Assembly: GCF_000383915.1 (NCBI RefSeq)
Contig: NZ_KB912942.1
Location: forward strand, 4,275,795 to 4,339,794
Direction of reading: 5' to 3'
DNA: 64,000 nucleotides
From: Amycolatopsis benzoatilytica AK 16/65
GTDB lineage: Bacteria; Actinomycetota; Actinomycetes; Mycobacteriales; Pseudonocardiaceae
Below the pieces are notes generated by a model. That model was not told the origin of the DNA and did no database searches. It saw only the letters and a list, made by a program, of their open reading frames with translations. Positions 32,288 to 40,873 of the stretch are shown here, one piece after another. The translations under genes were made by a program, and so were the position numbers. Positions within the stretch are counted from its first letter, which is position 1, and every line of letters starts with the position of its first letter.

Positions 32288-33121
32288 GTGGACGTCGGAA
32301 CGCAAAGCGGGACGGACGTAAGGCTCGAATGGGGCGGCGAAGGAGTCTCGGTCCTCGGCCGGGAGTGCGCCGTGCTGATCGTCGTCGACGTGCTTTCTTT
32401 CAGCACCACAACGGATCTCGTCATCGGGCGCGGCGGCCGGGTGCGGCCGCTGCGCTGGCGGGACGAACGCGGCGCGGCCGAAGCCCGCGCCGCCGGAGCC
32501 GCGCTCGCCGGTGAAGGCGCCTGGACGCTTCGGCCGTCTTCTGTGACGGAGATCCCGTCCGGCACCCTGCTCGCGCTCCCCTCCCCCAACGGCGCGACGC
32601 TCTGCGCGGCCGCGGCCGAAACGAATGCGCAGGTACTGGTCGGTTGCCTGCGGAATGCAGCCGCGACCGCGGCGAAAGCACTGGAAATCGCCGCCGGACG
32701 GCCGATCGGCCTCATTCCGGCGGGAGAACGCTGGGGCGTCGACCTGATCACCGACGGCCCGACCTTCGGCCCGCTACGGCCGTGCGCAGAGGATCAGCTC
32801 GGCGCGGGCGCGATCGTCAGCGCGCTCCGCGGCGTGCGGTCGGCCGAGGCGGAACTGGCCGCCGCCGCCTACGCGGCCACCGACGTCCCGTCCGCACTCC
32901 ACGCCTGCACCTCTGGGCGCGAGCTGGCCGCGGCCGGGCACCGGAACGACGTGATCTTGGCTGCCCAGCAGGACGTCAGCGATACCGTGGCCAGGCTGGC
33001 GGACGGGATCCTGGAGGCGGCATGCGCTGGACCGAAGTGGCCGACGGCGTTTTCGCGCGCCGCTACGAGGAACTCGACCTCACCACCGGCCTGGTGCTCG
33101 GCCAAGAGCGCTGCCTGGTGA
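32288..33121 (+). CDS. 2-phosphosulfolactate phosphatase (ComB)-like protein
   Basis: A ComB-family protein of 277 residues as predicted. The family motifs are VRLEWGGEGV at the N-terminus, VVDVLSFSTTTDLVIGRGG, the LPSPNGATLCAAA loop and GCLRNAAATAAKAL; the C-terminal DVSDTVARLADG segment is where homologues normally stop. After that, about 30 unrelated residues (Trp/Ser/Arg-rich) run on to 33121, overlapping the next gene by 100 bases. The tail may be a lost stop codon or a sequencing frameshift near 33015. The start is GTG 32288, with no ideal ribosome binding site. Actinobacterial members have no proven sulfolactate role. Confidence 0.8.
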   Translation: MDVGTQSGTDVRLEWGGEGVSVLGRECAVLIVVDVLSFSTTTDLVIGRGGRVRPLRWRDERGAAEARAAGAALAGEGAWTLRPSSVTEIPSGTLLALPSPNGATLCAAAAETNAQVLVGCLRNAAATAAKALEIAAGRPIGLIPAGERWGVDLITDGPTFGPLRPCAEDQLGAGAIVSALRGVRSAEAELAAAAYAATDVPSALHACTSGRELAAAGHRNDVILAAQQDVSDTVARLADGILEAACAGPKWPTAFSRAATRNSTSPPAWCSAKSAAW

Positions 33122-33813
33122 TCGACACGCGCGGCGACGTCGACCAGGGCGCCGAGCTCGCCGGTGCGGTGCGGGAGCTCACCGGCCTGCCGTGGTCGGT
33201 CGTCTACACGCACGCGCACTTCGACCACGCCTTCGGCACCATGCCGTTCCTGCCCTGCGACGTCTGGGCGCAGGCCGGCTGCCTGCCGGAGATGCTGCGC
33301 AACGGCGAGGCGGACAAGCGGAAATGGGCCGTCCACTACCGGAATGCCGGCAAACCGGAGATCGCCGACGCGCTGGAACGCACCGGTCTCATGCCACCGG
33401 ACCGGCTGGTGACCGACCGCGCCGAGCTCGACCTCGGCGGCCGGACCGTCGCGTTCGTGCATCCCGGTCCGGCGCACACCGACCACGACCTGCTCGTGCA
33501 CGTGCCCGACGCGGCCGTGGTCTTCGCCGGTGACGTCGTGGAGCACGGCCCGGACGGATTCACCGCCTACTCGTTCACCGCCGAAACCGCGCTGGACGCC
33601 TGGGCGCTGGCGATGGACGCGCTGCTCGCGCTCGAACCGCGCATCATCGTGCCCGGCCACGGCGACCCGGTGGACCAGGCGTTCGTCCGCAAGCACCGCG
33701 ACGGTCTGCTGCGCCTGCACCAACTCAAGACAGCGAAGACCGCGCTGGCGGAGGCACTGGACGCGGCACCGTATCCAGCGGAGGTCACCAAAGCGGCGCT
33801 GGGCTTCTCGTGA
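33022..33813 (+). CDS. MBL-fold metallohydrolase
   Basis: A 263-residue metallo-beta-lactamase-fold hydrolase. The zinc motif THAHFDHAFG (HxHxDH), the VHPGPAHTDHD histidine, the VFAGDVVEHG aspartate and a final VPGHGDPV histidine make up both metal sites. The substrate is unknown. ATG 33022 follows CTGGAGG. Its first 100 bases overlap the 3' end of the ComB-like gene in another frame, but its own N-terminus (MRWTEVADGVFARRYEEL) is normal for the family, so this start is trustworthy. A 15-bp hairpin covers its stop codon. Confidence 0.87.
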   Translation: MRWTEVADGVFARRYEELDLTTGLVLGQERCLVIDTRGDVDQGAELAGAVRELTGLPWSVVYTHAHFDHAFGTMPFLPCDVWAQAGCLPEMLRNGEADKRKWAVHYRNAGKPEIADALERTGLMPPDRLVTDRAELDLGGRTVAFVHPGPAHTDHDLLVHVPDAAVVFAGDVVEHGPDGFTAYSFTAETALDAWALAMDALLALEPRIIVPGHGDPVDQAFVRKHRDGLLRLHQLKTAKTALAEALDAAPYPAEVTKAALGFS

Positions 33814-33847
33814 TGTTCAGGCCGAGGGGAACCGGCCTGAACATCAC
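33810..33847. terminator. Bidirectional hairpin between convergent genes
   Basis: GTGATGTTCAGGCCG and CGGCCTGAACATCAC form a perfect 15-bp stem with an 8-base loop. The left arm includes the MBL gene stop codon, and the right arm ends six bases before the last codon of the convergent oxidoreductase gene, so it can serve both. Confidence 0.8.
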
Positions 33848-33853
33848 GATGCG

Positions 33854-34474
33854 TCAGTCGAAGTTCAGGTCGCCGGTCCGGGTGCGCTTCAGCTCGAAGA
33901 AGTCCGGGTAGCTGGCCATCGCGACCGCGCCGTCGAACAGCTTGAGCGCGTCCTCGCCGCGCGGGATCGAGCTGAGCACCGGGCCGAAGAAGGCGACTCC
34001 GTTGACGTGGATCGTCGGCGTGCCGACATCCTCGCCGACCGGGTCCATGCCCTCGTGGTGGCTCTTGTTCAGTGCGTCGTCGTACTCGGTGGACGAGCCC
34101 GCCTCGGCCAGCTCGGCCGGCGCGCCGATCGCAGCGAGCGCCTCCTTGATCACCAGGTCGCGGTCCTTGTTGCCCTGCTTGTGGTAGCGGGTGCCGAACT
34201 CGGTGTAGTAGTTCCGGACCGCTTCCTGGCCCAGCGCCTGCTCGAGCGCGATCGCCACCCGCACCGGCGCCCAGCCGGAGTCGAGCAGTTCCTTGTACCG
34301 CTCGGGCAGGTCCTCGCGGCCCTGGTTCAGCACGGACAGGCTCATCACCCGGAAGTTCAGGTCCAGCTCGCGGTGCTGCTCGACCTCGAGGATCCACCGC
34401 GACGCGATCCACGCGAACGGGCAGATCGGGTCGAAGTAGAAGTCCACCTTCGTGGGCTGGGACGCGTCAGTCAT
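33854..34474 (-). CDS. DsbA-family mycothiol-dependent oxidoreductase (Rv2466c-like)
   Basis: A 206-residue thioredoxin-fold protein orthologous by sequence and position to M. tuberculosis Rv2466c, a mycothiol-dependent nitroreductase/mycoredoxin-like enzyme. The long helical insert and the [36 protein letters not shown] stretch (with the cis-Pro in GTPTI) are highly conserved. The active site is C18-P-F-A, whereas as I recall Rv2466c has C-P-W-C, so the resolving cysteine is missing here and a monothiol mechanism with mycothiol is implied. ATG 34474; it is divergent from pepN. Confidence 0.9.
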   Translation of the reverse strand: MTDASQPTKVDFYFDPICPFAWIASRWILEVEQHRELDLNFRVMSLSVLNQGREDLPERYKELLDSGWAPVRVAIALEQALGQEAVRNYYTEFGTRYHKQGNKDRDLVIKEALAAIGAPAELAEAGSSTEYDDALNKSHHEGMDPVGEDVGTPTIHVNGVAFFGPVLSSIPRGEDALKLFDGAVAMASYPDFFELKRTRTGDLNFD

Positions 34475-34651
34475 CTGCCGGTGCTCCTAGGCGAAGTTCT
34501 CCTCCCCGGCGCGCGCCGGGGGACGGGGCCGTCCCCCGCACAGCGGGCAACGTCGCGGACCCGTCGCATTGTTCCCTGGTCGCCGCATGCGGGCGAACCA
34601 TGATTGGATGCTGGACAACGTCCCAACCGGAACCGAAGACCAGAGGTGCCC

Positions 34652-37222
34652 GTGCCCGCCCCCAACCTGACGCGTGAAGAAGCCAAGCAGCGCTCCGGCC
34701 TGCTGGACGTGTCGTCCTACGACATCGAGCTGGACCTCACCGACGGCAACGGCCGTCCGAGCGAGAAGACCTTCCGCTCCGCCACCACGGTGCGGTTCAC
34801 CAGCAACCGTCCCGGCGAAGCGTCGTGGATCGACTTGGTCGCCGAAGGCGTCCGCTCCGCCGTGCTGAACGGCGTCGAGCTCGACGTCAGCGGCTATGCC
34901 GAGGACAAGGGCATCGCGCTGCCCGGACTGGCCGCGGAGAACGAGCTGGTCGTCACCGCGGACTGCCGCTACATGAACACCGGTGAGGGACTGCACCGCT
35001 TCGTCGACCCGGTCGACGACAGCGTGTACCTCTACACCCAGTTCGAGACCGCCGACGCGAAGCGGATGTTCGCCTGCTTCGACCAGCCGGACCTGAAGTC
35101 GGTCTACCGCTTGGCCGTGCACGCGCCGCGCGACTGGAAGGTCATTTCCAACGCGATCGCCGACACCGCCGAGGACACCGAGGACGGCGCGCGCCACACC
35201 CGGTTCCTCGAGTCCGAGCGCCTCTCCACCTACTTGGTCGCGCTGATCGCCGGCCCGTACGCGGAGTGGCGCGACGAGTTCCGCGACGAGCACCGCACCA
35301 TCCCGCTCGGCATCTACTGCCGCGCCTCGCTCGCCGAGCACATGGACGCCGAGCGGCTGTTCACCGAGACCAAGCAGGGCTTCGGCTTCTACCACGAGAA
35401 GTTCGGCACCCCGTACCCGTTCTCCAAGTACGACCAGCTGTTCGTGCCGGAGTTCAACGCGGGCGCGATGGAGAACGCCGGCGCGGTCACCTTCCTGGAG
35501 GACTACGTCTTCCGGAGCCGGGTCACCCGCTACGCCTACGAGCGGCGCGCCGAGACGGTGCTGCACGAGATGGCGCACATGTGGTTCGGCGACCTGGTCA
35601 CCATGCGCTGGTGGGACGACCTGTGGCTGAACGAGTCGTTCGCGACGTTCGCCAGCGTGCTCGCCCAAGCGGAGGCGACCGAGTACAAGAACGCCTGGAC
35701 CAGCTTCGCGAACATCGAGAAGTCCTGGGCCTACCGCCAGGACCAGCTGCCCTCGACGCACCCGATCGCGGCCGACATCGTCGACCTGCACGCGGTCGAG
35801 GTGAACTTCGACGGCATCACCTACGCGAAGGGCGCGAGCGTCCTGAAGCAGCTGGTGTCCTATGTGGGCATCGAGCACTTCCTGAGCGGCCTGCGGGTGT
35901 ACTTCGGCAAGCACGCCTGGGGCAACGCGACGCTGGCGGATCTGCTGGCCGCGCTGGAGGAAGCGTCCGGCCGCGACCTGTCGTGGTGGAGCGCGCAGTG
36001 GCTGGAGACCACCGGCCTGAACTCGCTGAGCCCGCGCTACGAGGTCGCCAAGGACGGCACCTTCGCCTCCTTCGCGGTCGTGCAGAGCGGCGCGAAGCCA
36101 GGCGCCGGCGAATTGCGCACGCACCGCGTGGCGATCGGCGTGTACGACGAGGACGCGGACGGCAAGATCGCCCGCATCCGCCGCGTCGAGCTGGACGTGG
36201 ACGGCGAGCGCACCGAGGTGCCGGACCTGGTCGGCCAGCCGGCCGGCAAGCTGGTGCTGGTCAACGACGACGACCTGACCTACTGCAAGATGCGGCTGGA
36301 CCCGGCGTCGCTGACCACGCTGGTCGACCGGATCGGCGACATCACCGATCCGCTGCCGCGCACGCTGTGCTGGTCGGCCGCGTGGGAGATGACCCGCGAG
36401 GCCGAGCTGAAGGCCCGTGACTTCGTCACCCTGGTCTCCCGCGGCGTCCACGCGGAAAGCGAGGTCGGCGTGGTGCAGCGGCTGCTGCTGCAGGCCCAGA
36501 CCGCGCTGAACTCCTACGCCGACCAGAAGTGGGCAGTCGCCGAAGGCTGGCCGGCGCTGAGCGGCCGGCTGCTGGAGCTGGCTCAGGCCGCCGAACCGGG
36601 TTCGGACCACCAGTTGGCGTTCGTGAACTCGCTGGCCGGCGGTGTCCTGGACGACGAGCAGCTGACCGTGCTCGCCGGCTGGCTGGACGGCTCGGCGCCG
36701 CTCGAGGGCCTCACGGTGGACACCGACCTGCGCTGGGCTCTGCTGCGCGCCCTGGTCGCGCACGGCAAGGCGGGCACGGCGGAGATCGACGCGGAACTGT
36801 CCCGCGACGACACCGCCGCCGGCCGCCGCCACGCGGAGCGTTCGCGAGCCCTGCAGCCGACCGCCGAGGCCAAGGCCGAAACCTGGCAGCGCGCGATCTA
36901 CGACGACGAGATTCCGAACGCCGTCAGCGACGCGCTCATCTCGGGCTTCTCCCACCCTGGGCAGAAGCACCTGCTTGGCGACTACGTGAACCGCTACTTC
37001 GAGGTCATCGACGAGGTGTGGGCCCGCCGGTCGAGCGAGCGGGCCCAGCCGACCGCCATCGGCCTGTACCCCTCGTGGGCGGTCGAACCGGCGACCGTGA
37101 TGGCCTCGGACGAATGGCTGGAGCGAGACGACCACCCCGCCGCCCTGCGCCGGCTGGTGTCCGAAGGCCGCGCCGGCATCGTCCGCGCGCTGGCTGCTCG
37201 CGACTTCGACAGCCAAGCCTGA
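34652..37222 (+). CDS. pepN: Aminopeptidase N
   Basis: An 856-residue M1-family zinc aminopeptidase that trims N-terminal residues from peptides in the cytosol. The exopeptidase motif GAMENAG, the zinc motif HEMAHMWFGDLVTMRWWDDLWLNESFA (HExxH and the distal Glu) and the downstream catalytic Tyr region (DGITYAKGASVL) are intact, and the length is full. The start is GTG 34652, placed by AGAGG and by homologues that begin PNLTREEA; GTG 34646 is two codons earlier. The gene order with the Rv2466c-like gene is as in M. tuberculosis (Rv2466c/Rv2467). A palindromic repeat follows the stop. Confidence 0.95.
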   Translation: MPAPNLTREEAKQRSGLLDVSSYDIELDLTDGNGRPSEKTFRSATTVRFTSNRPGEASWIDLVAEGVRSAVLNGVELDVSGYAEDKGIALPGLAAENELVVTADCRYMNTGEGLHRFVDPVDDSVYLYTQFETADAKRMFACFDQPDLKSVYRLAVHAPRDWKVISNAIADTAEDTEDGARHTRFLESERLSTYLVALIAGPYAEWRDEFRDEHRTIPLGIYCRASLAEHMDAERLFTETKQGFGFYHEKFGTPYPFSKYDQLFVPEFNAGAMENAGAVTFLEDYVFRSRVTRYAYERRAETVLHEMAHMWFGDLVTMRWWDDLWLNESFATFASVLAQAEATEYKNAWTSFANIEKSWAYRQDQLPSTHPIAADIVDLHAVEVNFDGITYAKGASVLKQLVSYVGIEHFLSGLRVYFGKHAWGNATLADLLAALEEASGRDLSWWSAQWLETTGLNSLSPRYEVAKDGTFASFAVVQSGAKPGAGELRTHRVAIGVYDEDADGKIARIRRVELDVDGERTEVPDLVGQPAGKLVLVNDDDLTYCKMRLDPASLTTLVDRIGDITDPLPRTLCWSAAWEMTREAELKARDFVTLVSRGVHAESEVGVVQRLLLQAQTALNSYADQKWAVAEGWPALSGRLLELAQAAEPGSDHQLAFVNSLAGGVLDDEQLTVLAGWLDGSAPLEGLTVDTDLRWALLRALVAHGKAGTAEIDAELSRDDTAAGRRHAERSRALQPTAEAKAETWQRAIYDDEIPNAVSDALISGFSHPGQKHLLGDYVNRYFEVIDEVWARRSSERAQPTAIGLYPSWAVEPATVMASDEWLERDDHPAALRRLVSEGRAGIVRALAARDFDSQA

Positions 37223-37234
37223 CCCGCACGCCAG

Positions 37235-37286
37235 TCCGTGAAGGGCCCCTTGAGGGACTTAGATTCCCTGAAGGGGCCCTTCACGG
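37235..37286. repeat. Palindromic intergenic element, copy 3
   Basis: TCCGTGAAGGGCCCCTTGAG at the left and its near-complement at the right flank a GGACTTAGATTCC centre. The element lies 12 bases after the pepN stop and just before a separate terminator. It is the same family as the elements near 27931, 30871 and 44941. Confidence 0.85.
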
Positions 37287-37305
37287 CTTCTTACCGGAAC
37301 TAAAA

Positions 37306-37342
37306 GGGGCCGGTGCGCATCCAGCGCACCGGCCCCAAAAAA
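37306..37342 (-). terminator. Rho-independent terminator of the DUF5130-like gene
   Basis: GGGGCCGGTGCGC pairs perfectly with GCGCACCGGCCCC over 13 bp around ATCCA. Read on the minus strand the hairpin is followed by TTTTA and preceded by a T-run, so it ends transcription of the minus-strand gene whose stop lies 9 bases away. Confidence 0.8.
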
Positions 37343-37351
37343 CCGCGATTC

Positions 37352-37843
37352 TCAATGCCGAGGCGAAGCCCCGGCCTGGTCGCTCAACATCCGCAACGCG
37401 TTGACCAGCCCGCCGGTGAGATCGCCTTCCTTGAAGGAGGCGACCATGCTGGCGACCGCCAGGTTCGCGCCGCGGTCCGGCAGCCGCGAATGCGCCCGCT
37501 CCCCGGTCACGATCTCGATCGCCCGCTGCGCCGGCGAAACCGCCAGCAGCACCGCGTTGGACGGGTCGTCGGTGGAAGCGTGCAGCTTCTCCGCGCCGGC
37601 ACGAGTGTCCTCGCCCAGGTCTCCGAGGTAGATGCTGAAGCCCAGCCCGGTCTCCCGGGACGCGAACGTCAGCGCCTCGTCCAACCGGGCCAGCTGCTGC
37701 ACGGTGAACGGCATGGCAGGAACCGACGGCTCGTACATCTTCGCCGCCGAAACCCGCCCGCTGTTGGTCACGACCGTGCCGAAAGGCAGGTCCGCGACCG
37801 CGACCGCGCCGGCGTCCGAATGGGTCAGCTCACCACTTGCCAC
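37352..37843 (-). CDS. DUF5130-like (TPM-fold) protein
   Basis: A 163-residue actinobacterial protein with a TPM-like fold: MPFTVQQLARLDEALTFASRETGLGFSIYLGDLGED is the start of the domain, and NAVLLAVSPAQRAIEIVTGERAHSRLPDRGANLAVASMVASFKEGDLTGGL the rest. TPM-fold proteins of this kind may be phosphatase-like or have structural roles in the membrane region, but function is unproven. The GTG start at 37843 has GCAGGAGG upstream and overlaps the preceding small membrane protein gene by 14 bases, so they form one unit. It sits where M. tuberculosis has Rv2468c. Confidence 0.75.
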   Translation of the reverse strand: MASGELTHSDAGAVAVADLPFGTVVTNSGRVSAAKMYEPSVPAMPFTVQQLARLDEALTFASRETGLGFSIYLGDLGEDTRAGAEKLHASTDDPSNAVLLAVSPAQRAIEIVTGERAHSRLPDRGANLAVASMVASFKEGDLTGGLVNALRMLSDQAGASPRH

Positions 37844-38084
37844 GAGCGCCTCCTGCGGCCGTCGAAGCGCCCTCGGGCGCCGCATTCACCTCGGCGACCG
37901 GCCCGTGGCCGGCGCCGACGCCGTCCGGGTTGGCGGTCCACCACATCGCGGGGTACTCCCACGGCTGTCCAGGCCGGTACCGCGGCGTCCCCGAGAACTT
38001 CTTCCGCAGGGTGATCGCACCGACCACCAAGTAGATGGCCAGGGGGATGACCGCGTAGACCAGGATCGTGTCGACAACGTTCAC
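37830..38084 (-). CDS. Small single-pass membrane protein
   Basis: An 84-residue protein with one N-terminal membrane segment (DTILVYAVIPLAIYLVVGAITL), a basic stop-transfer sequence (RKKFSGTPRYRPGQPW) and a short Gly/Ala-rich cytoplasmic tail containing an aromatic WEYPAMWWTANPDG motif. It is conserved in style with small actinobacterial membrane proteins, but I do not recognise a named family. The start is GTG 38084, and its end overlaps the DUF5130-like gene, suggesting the two products work together. Confidence 0.72.
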   Translation of the reverse strand: MNVVDTILVYAVIPLAIYLVVGAITLRKKFSGTPRYRPGQPWEYPAMWWTANPDGVGAGHGPVAEVNAAPEGASTAAGGARGKW

Positions 38085-38267
38085 GCCGGTGAGCGTATCG
38101 GATGCGTTCCGCGGACACCGCACGACACCACGGCCACGGCGACCGCTCGTCGCGGCGGAGGCGCCGTCCGCCGCTTGGCCCGTCGCCGCTGGCACGTTGG
38201 GGCGAAGGGCACCGGGCCGAAAGATGGCAACTCGCCGTACAGGCGGCCGCAACGGCCGATGTCGGCT

Positions 38268-38295
38268 TGTCCAGGCTCTGAAATCCTCGTAGCTT
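38268..38295 (+). promoter_or_regulatory. Possible promoter of the hexapeptide-repeat gene
   Basis: TTGTCC (38268-38273) and TAGCTT (38290-38295) are 16 bp apart in a locally AT-richer stretch. It would give a leader of about 65 bases. The -10 match is weak. Confidence 0.3.
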
Positions 38296-38368
38296 TTTCA
38301 CCTGTACGGGCCTTGCGCCTCGTTCTCCCGCCCCAGCACGTTACGCACCGGTCCCAGGAGGACACCTC

Positions 38369-38812
38369 ATGCAGAGCGTCCAGACCCCCGCTCAGGCGAA
38401 CGCCGAGACCATTCCGTCACTCAGCGAGACCGAATTCGTGCCCGGAACGCGGGTCACGTCCGGCACCAGGGTTACGCGCGGCACACGAGTGACCCGCGGA
38501 ACCCGGGTCACGGCAGGCACTCGCGTCACGATGGGTACCCGGGTCACCCGCGGCACCCGCGTCACCATGGGCACTCGCGTCACCCGCGGCACCCGCGTCA
38601 CGATGGGAACCCGCGTCACCCGCGGAACTCGCGTCACCATGGGCACCCGCGTCACCCGCGGAACTCGCGTCACCCGCGGAACTCGCGTCACCATGGGCAC
38701 CCGCGTCACCATGGGCACCCGCGTCACCTGCGGCACCCGCGTCACCATGGGCACCCGCGTCACCATGGGAACCCGCGTCACCTGCCAGGCCGACTACAGC
38801 CTCGCCGCCTGA
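38369..38812 (+). CDS. Hexapeptide tandem-repeat protein (G-T-R-V-T-x)19
   Basis: A 147-residue protein of unknown function. A 25-residue acidic/polar head ends in SLSETEFVP. It is followed by 19 perfect six-residue repeats G-T-R-V-T-x (residues 26-139) and the tail QADYSLAA. The variable residue runs S,R,R,A, then M and R alternating, then M,M,C,M,M,C. The repeats match the spacing of a left-handed beta-helix (a V every six residues with small residues between), and the two Cys are 18 residues apart, one coil of such a helix. The head-plus-repeats layout also recalls a modified-peptide precursor. The ATG has a strong AGGAGGA site 6 bases upstream, so it is translated. There is no signal peptide, and the charge is strongly positive. 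Confidence 0.8.
   Translation: MQSVQTPAQANAETIPSLSETEFVPGTRVTSGTRVTRGTRVTRGTRVTAGTRVTMGTRVTRGTRVTMGTRVTRGTRVTMGTRVTRGTRVTMGTRVTRGTRVTRGTRVTMGTRVTMGTRVTCGTRVTMGTRVTMGTRVTCQADYSLAA
38444..38785 (+). repeat. 19 tandem 18-bp coding repeats
   Basis: Nineteen units of the type GGC-ACC-CGC-GTC-ACC-NNN follow each other without a break. The first four units have more codon differences than the later ones, and several later units are identical at the DNA level, a sign of recent expansion or gene conversion at the 3' side. Because the unit is a multiple of three and lacks stops, both strands are open. Confidence 0.95.
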
Positions 38813-38972
38813 CCGCACCGCGCCCGGCCCGGCCATCCGCGGGCCCCGTGGATGCTCCGCACACCGCTCAGGCTCTCCAGACACCGCTCAGGACTCGACG
38901 AGCAGCGACAACGTCGCGCAGCTCCCCCGGCTCGCCCCGGCCGCCGCTCAGGCAGCCGGGGCGCCGACGTTC

Positions 38973-38989
38973 AGCGGCCTCCGGCCGCT
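38973..38989 (-). terminator. Hairpin at the HNH gene end
   Basis: AGCGGCC and GGCCGCT form a 7-bp stem around TCC, overlapping the stop codon region of the HNH gene. It is short but fully GC-rich. Confidence 0.5.
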
Positions 38990-39695
38990 AAGCTGCCGAT
39001 CCGAGGTACGGCCGCCACAACGGGTCCGCTTCCTTCGAATGCGCCAGCAGCCGCCAGTGCGGGCCGTGCGGCGCCCGCGGCACCACCCGCAGCCGCCAGC
39101 CGATCTCCGACAGGAGCCGGTCGGCCTTGCGATGGTTGCATTTGGCGCAGCAGGCGACGCAGTTGGTCCACGCGTGCGGACCGCCCTTGCTGCGCGGGAC
39201 CACGTGGTCGATGGTCTCGGCCCGTCCGCCGCAGTACGCGCAGCGGTAACGGTCCCGGTGCATCAGCCCGGCCCGCGTCAGCGGCACCTGGGCTCGGTAA
39301 GGCACCCGCACGTACGTGCTGAGCCGGATCACCGAGGGGACGGGCAGCGAAACCTTCGCGGCGTGCAGTTCCACGCCGCCCGGATCGCCGTGGACGACCT
39401 CCGCCTTGCCGCACATCACGAGCACTACCGCGCGCCGCATGGGCACCGCGGTCAGCGGCTCGAAAGTGGCGTTGAGCAGGAGGACCCGGCGGCGGCCCCA
39501 CGCCGGGGAGACCGGATCGCGGGCTCTACGCTGTCCGGGCGGACGGGATGCTCCCCCTGGACGGGTCCCCGGCCCGGACGGGACGGAGCCGCCGGATGCG
39601 GACCCTCCCGGGCAGGCGCGCAGGATCGCCTCCGGCGGCAGCTCGGCCATGGCTTGGACGGTGCCGCCGAGGGGGATGGGTTGTCGGTCTGGCAC
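38988..39695 (-). CDS. HNH endonuclease
   Basis: A 235-residue protein with a C-terminal HNH nuclease. The zinc cysteines are in YRCAYCGG and ACCAKCNHRK, and the catalytic core is ETIDHVVPRSKGGPHAWTNCVACC. The N-terminal domain (VLLLNATFEPLTAVPMRRAVVLVMCGKAEVV) is the conserved partner domain of Rv2469c-type HNH proteins, and the gene order agrees with that orthology. The start is GTG 39695 behind GGTGGAGG; a further GTG at 39731 and an ATG at 39650 are alternatives. The biological role is unknown; it is not linked to a phage or restriction system here. Confidence 0.87.
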   Translation of the reverse strand: MPDRQPIPLGGTVQAMAELPPEAILRACPGGSASGGSVPSGPGTRPGGASRPPGQRRARDPVSPAWGRRRVLLLNATFEPLTAVPMRRAVVLVMCGKAEVVHGDPGGVELHAAKVSLPVPSVIRLSTYVRVPYRAQVPLTRAGLMHRDRYRCAYCGGRAETIDHVVPRSKGGPHAWTNCVACCAKCNHRKADRLLSEIGWRLRVVPRAPHGPHWRLLAHSKEADPLWRPYLGSAA

Positions 39696-39851
39696 TCGAC
39701 CACCTCCACCGGTGCAGGCATAGTCGACCACACATCAGGGCCCCGGCGCACGTGTGTTCTGTGACGTGTCACATACCCGCGACCCGGCGGCCACCCGCCG
39801 GCCTCCTGCGCGCCGCCGGGACAGCACGAAACGAAGGGACTTGCTCAGCCA

Positions 39852-40841
39852 GTGAATGCCGTGCTCAGCGCACCGCCCGCCTGCATCTCCGAGACCGGGA
39901 CATGGTGCGCCCAGGTGTATTCGGTCACGCACAACGAGTGGCTCGCCGCGTCGGCGGGCTGGCTCGTGACGAAGCCGCTGCGGATCGTCCTGATCCTCGT
40001 CATCGCGTTCTTCGTGCGGTATCTCACTCGCCGGATGATCGACCGGGTCACGACGCTGCCGACCTCCTCCAACGGGGAAAGGGGCAAACTGCCCGCGCTG
40101 CTGCGGCCGCTGCGCGAGCGCGCGCCGGACATGCTCGGCTCCGCGGTCACCGAACGCCGCCGGCAACGGGCCAAGACGATCGGCTCGGTGCTGAAGTCGA
40201 TGGCGACGTTCCTGATCTACGGCCTGGCGTTCATCCTCGTGCTGGGCGAGCTGGGCATCGACCTGGCCCCGATCATCGCGTCCGCCGGGATCGTCGGCGT
40301 CGCGCTCGGGTTCGGCGCACAGAACCTGGTCAAGGACTTCCTTTCCGGGATGTTCATGATGATCGAGGACCAGTACGGCGTCGGCGACGTGGTGGACATC
40401 GGACCGGCCACCGGCACCGTCGAGGCGGTCGGCCTGCGCATCACCACGCTGCGCGACCTGAAGGGCACTGTCTGGTATGTCCGCAACGGCGAGGTGCTGC
40501 GGGTCGGCAACTCCAGCCAGGGCTTCGCGGTCGCCGTGGTGGACGTCCCGCTCGGCTATTCGGCCGACGTCGACCGGGCGACCGGAGTGCTCTCCAGCGC
40601 CGCCACCCGCGCGGTGGAGAGCGAGGCGCTGTCCGCGAACGTGCTGGAGCCGCCGGAGATGCTCGGTGTCGAACAGGTGACGCCTGAGGGAATCGTGTTG
40701 CGGCTGACGGTGAAGGTGCGACCTGGCAAGCAGTGGGCGGTGCAGCGCAAGCTGCGCGGCGAACTGCTCGGCGCGCTCGAAGAGGCCGGTTTCGAGCCGC
40801 CGCTCGGCCGGTTCCTGTCCGGCCAGCACGCGGACAAATAG
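39852..40841 (+). CDS. MscS-family mechanosensitive channel
   Basis: A 329-residue small-conductance mechanosensitive channel that releases solutes under osmotic downshock. An N-terminal membrane anchor ([22 protein letters not shown]) is followed by a second helix and the pore helix [36 protein letters not shown], rich in Ala/Gly as the family requires. The beta domain begins [10 protein letters not shown] and the C-terminal vestibule follows. GTG 39852 is the start; GAAGGGA is 12 bases away. It lies in the HNH-glbO interval, where M. tuberculosis has no such gene as far as I recall, so it is an insertion relative to that order. Confidence 0.9.
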   Translation: MNAVLSAPPACISETGTWCAQVYSVTHNEWLAASAGWLVTKPLRIVLILVIAFFVRYLTRRMIDRVTTLPTSSNGERGKLPALLRPLRERAPDMLGSAVTERRRQRAKTIGSVLKSMATFLIYGLAFILVLGELGIDLAPIIASAGIVGVALGFGAQNLVKDFLSGMFMMIEDQYGVGDVVDIGPATGTVEAVGLRITTLRDLKGTVWYVRNGEVLRVGNSSQGFAVAVVDVPLGYSADVDRATGVLSSAATRAVESEALSANVLEPPEMLGVEQVTPEGIVLRLTVKVRPGKQWAVQRKLRGELLGALEEAGFEPPLGRFLSGQHADK

Positions 40842-40873
40842 CCAGGGAAGGGCAAGATGGAAGGGTGTCGACT

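Noticed and set aside
34487..37216. 909-residue minus-strand frame opposite pepN
   Set aside because: Antisense shadow of aminopeptidase N, with no recognisable domain.
38392..38781. Minus-strand frame with V-T-R-V-P-M repeats
   Set aside because: It is the antisense reading of the 18-bp repeats and is open only because the unit has no stop in any frame; the strong ribosome binding site is on the plus strand.
38444..38785. CRISPR array or other spaced repeat
   Set aside because: Repeats are contiguous 18-bp coding units without spacers and keep one reading frame.
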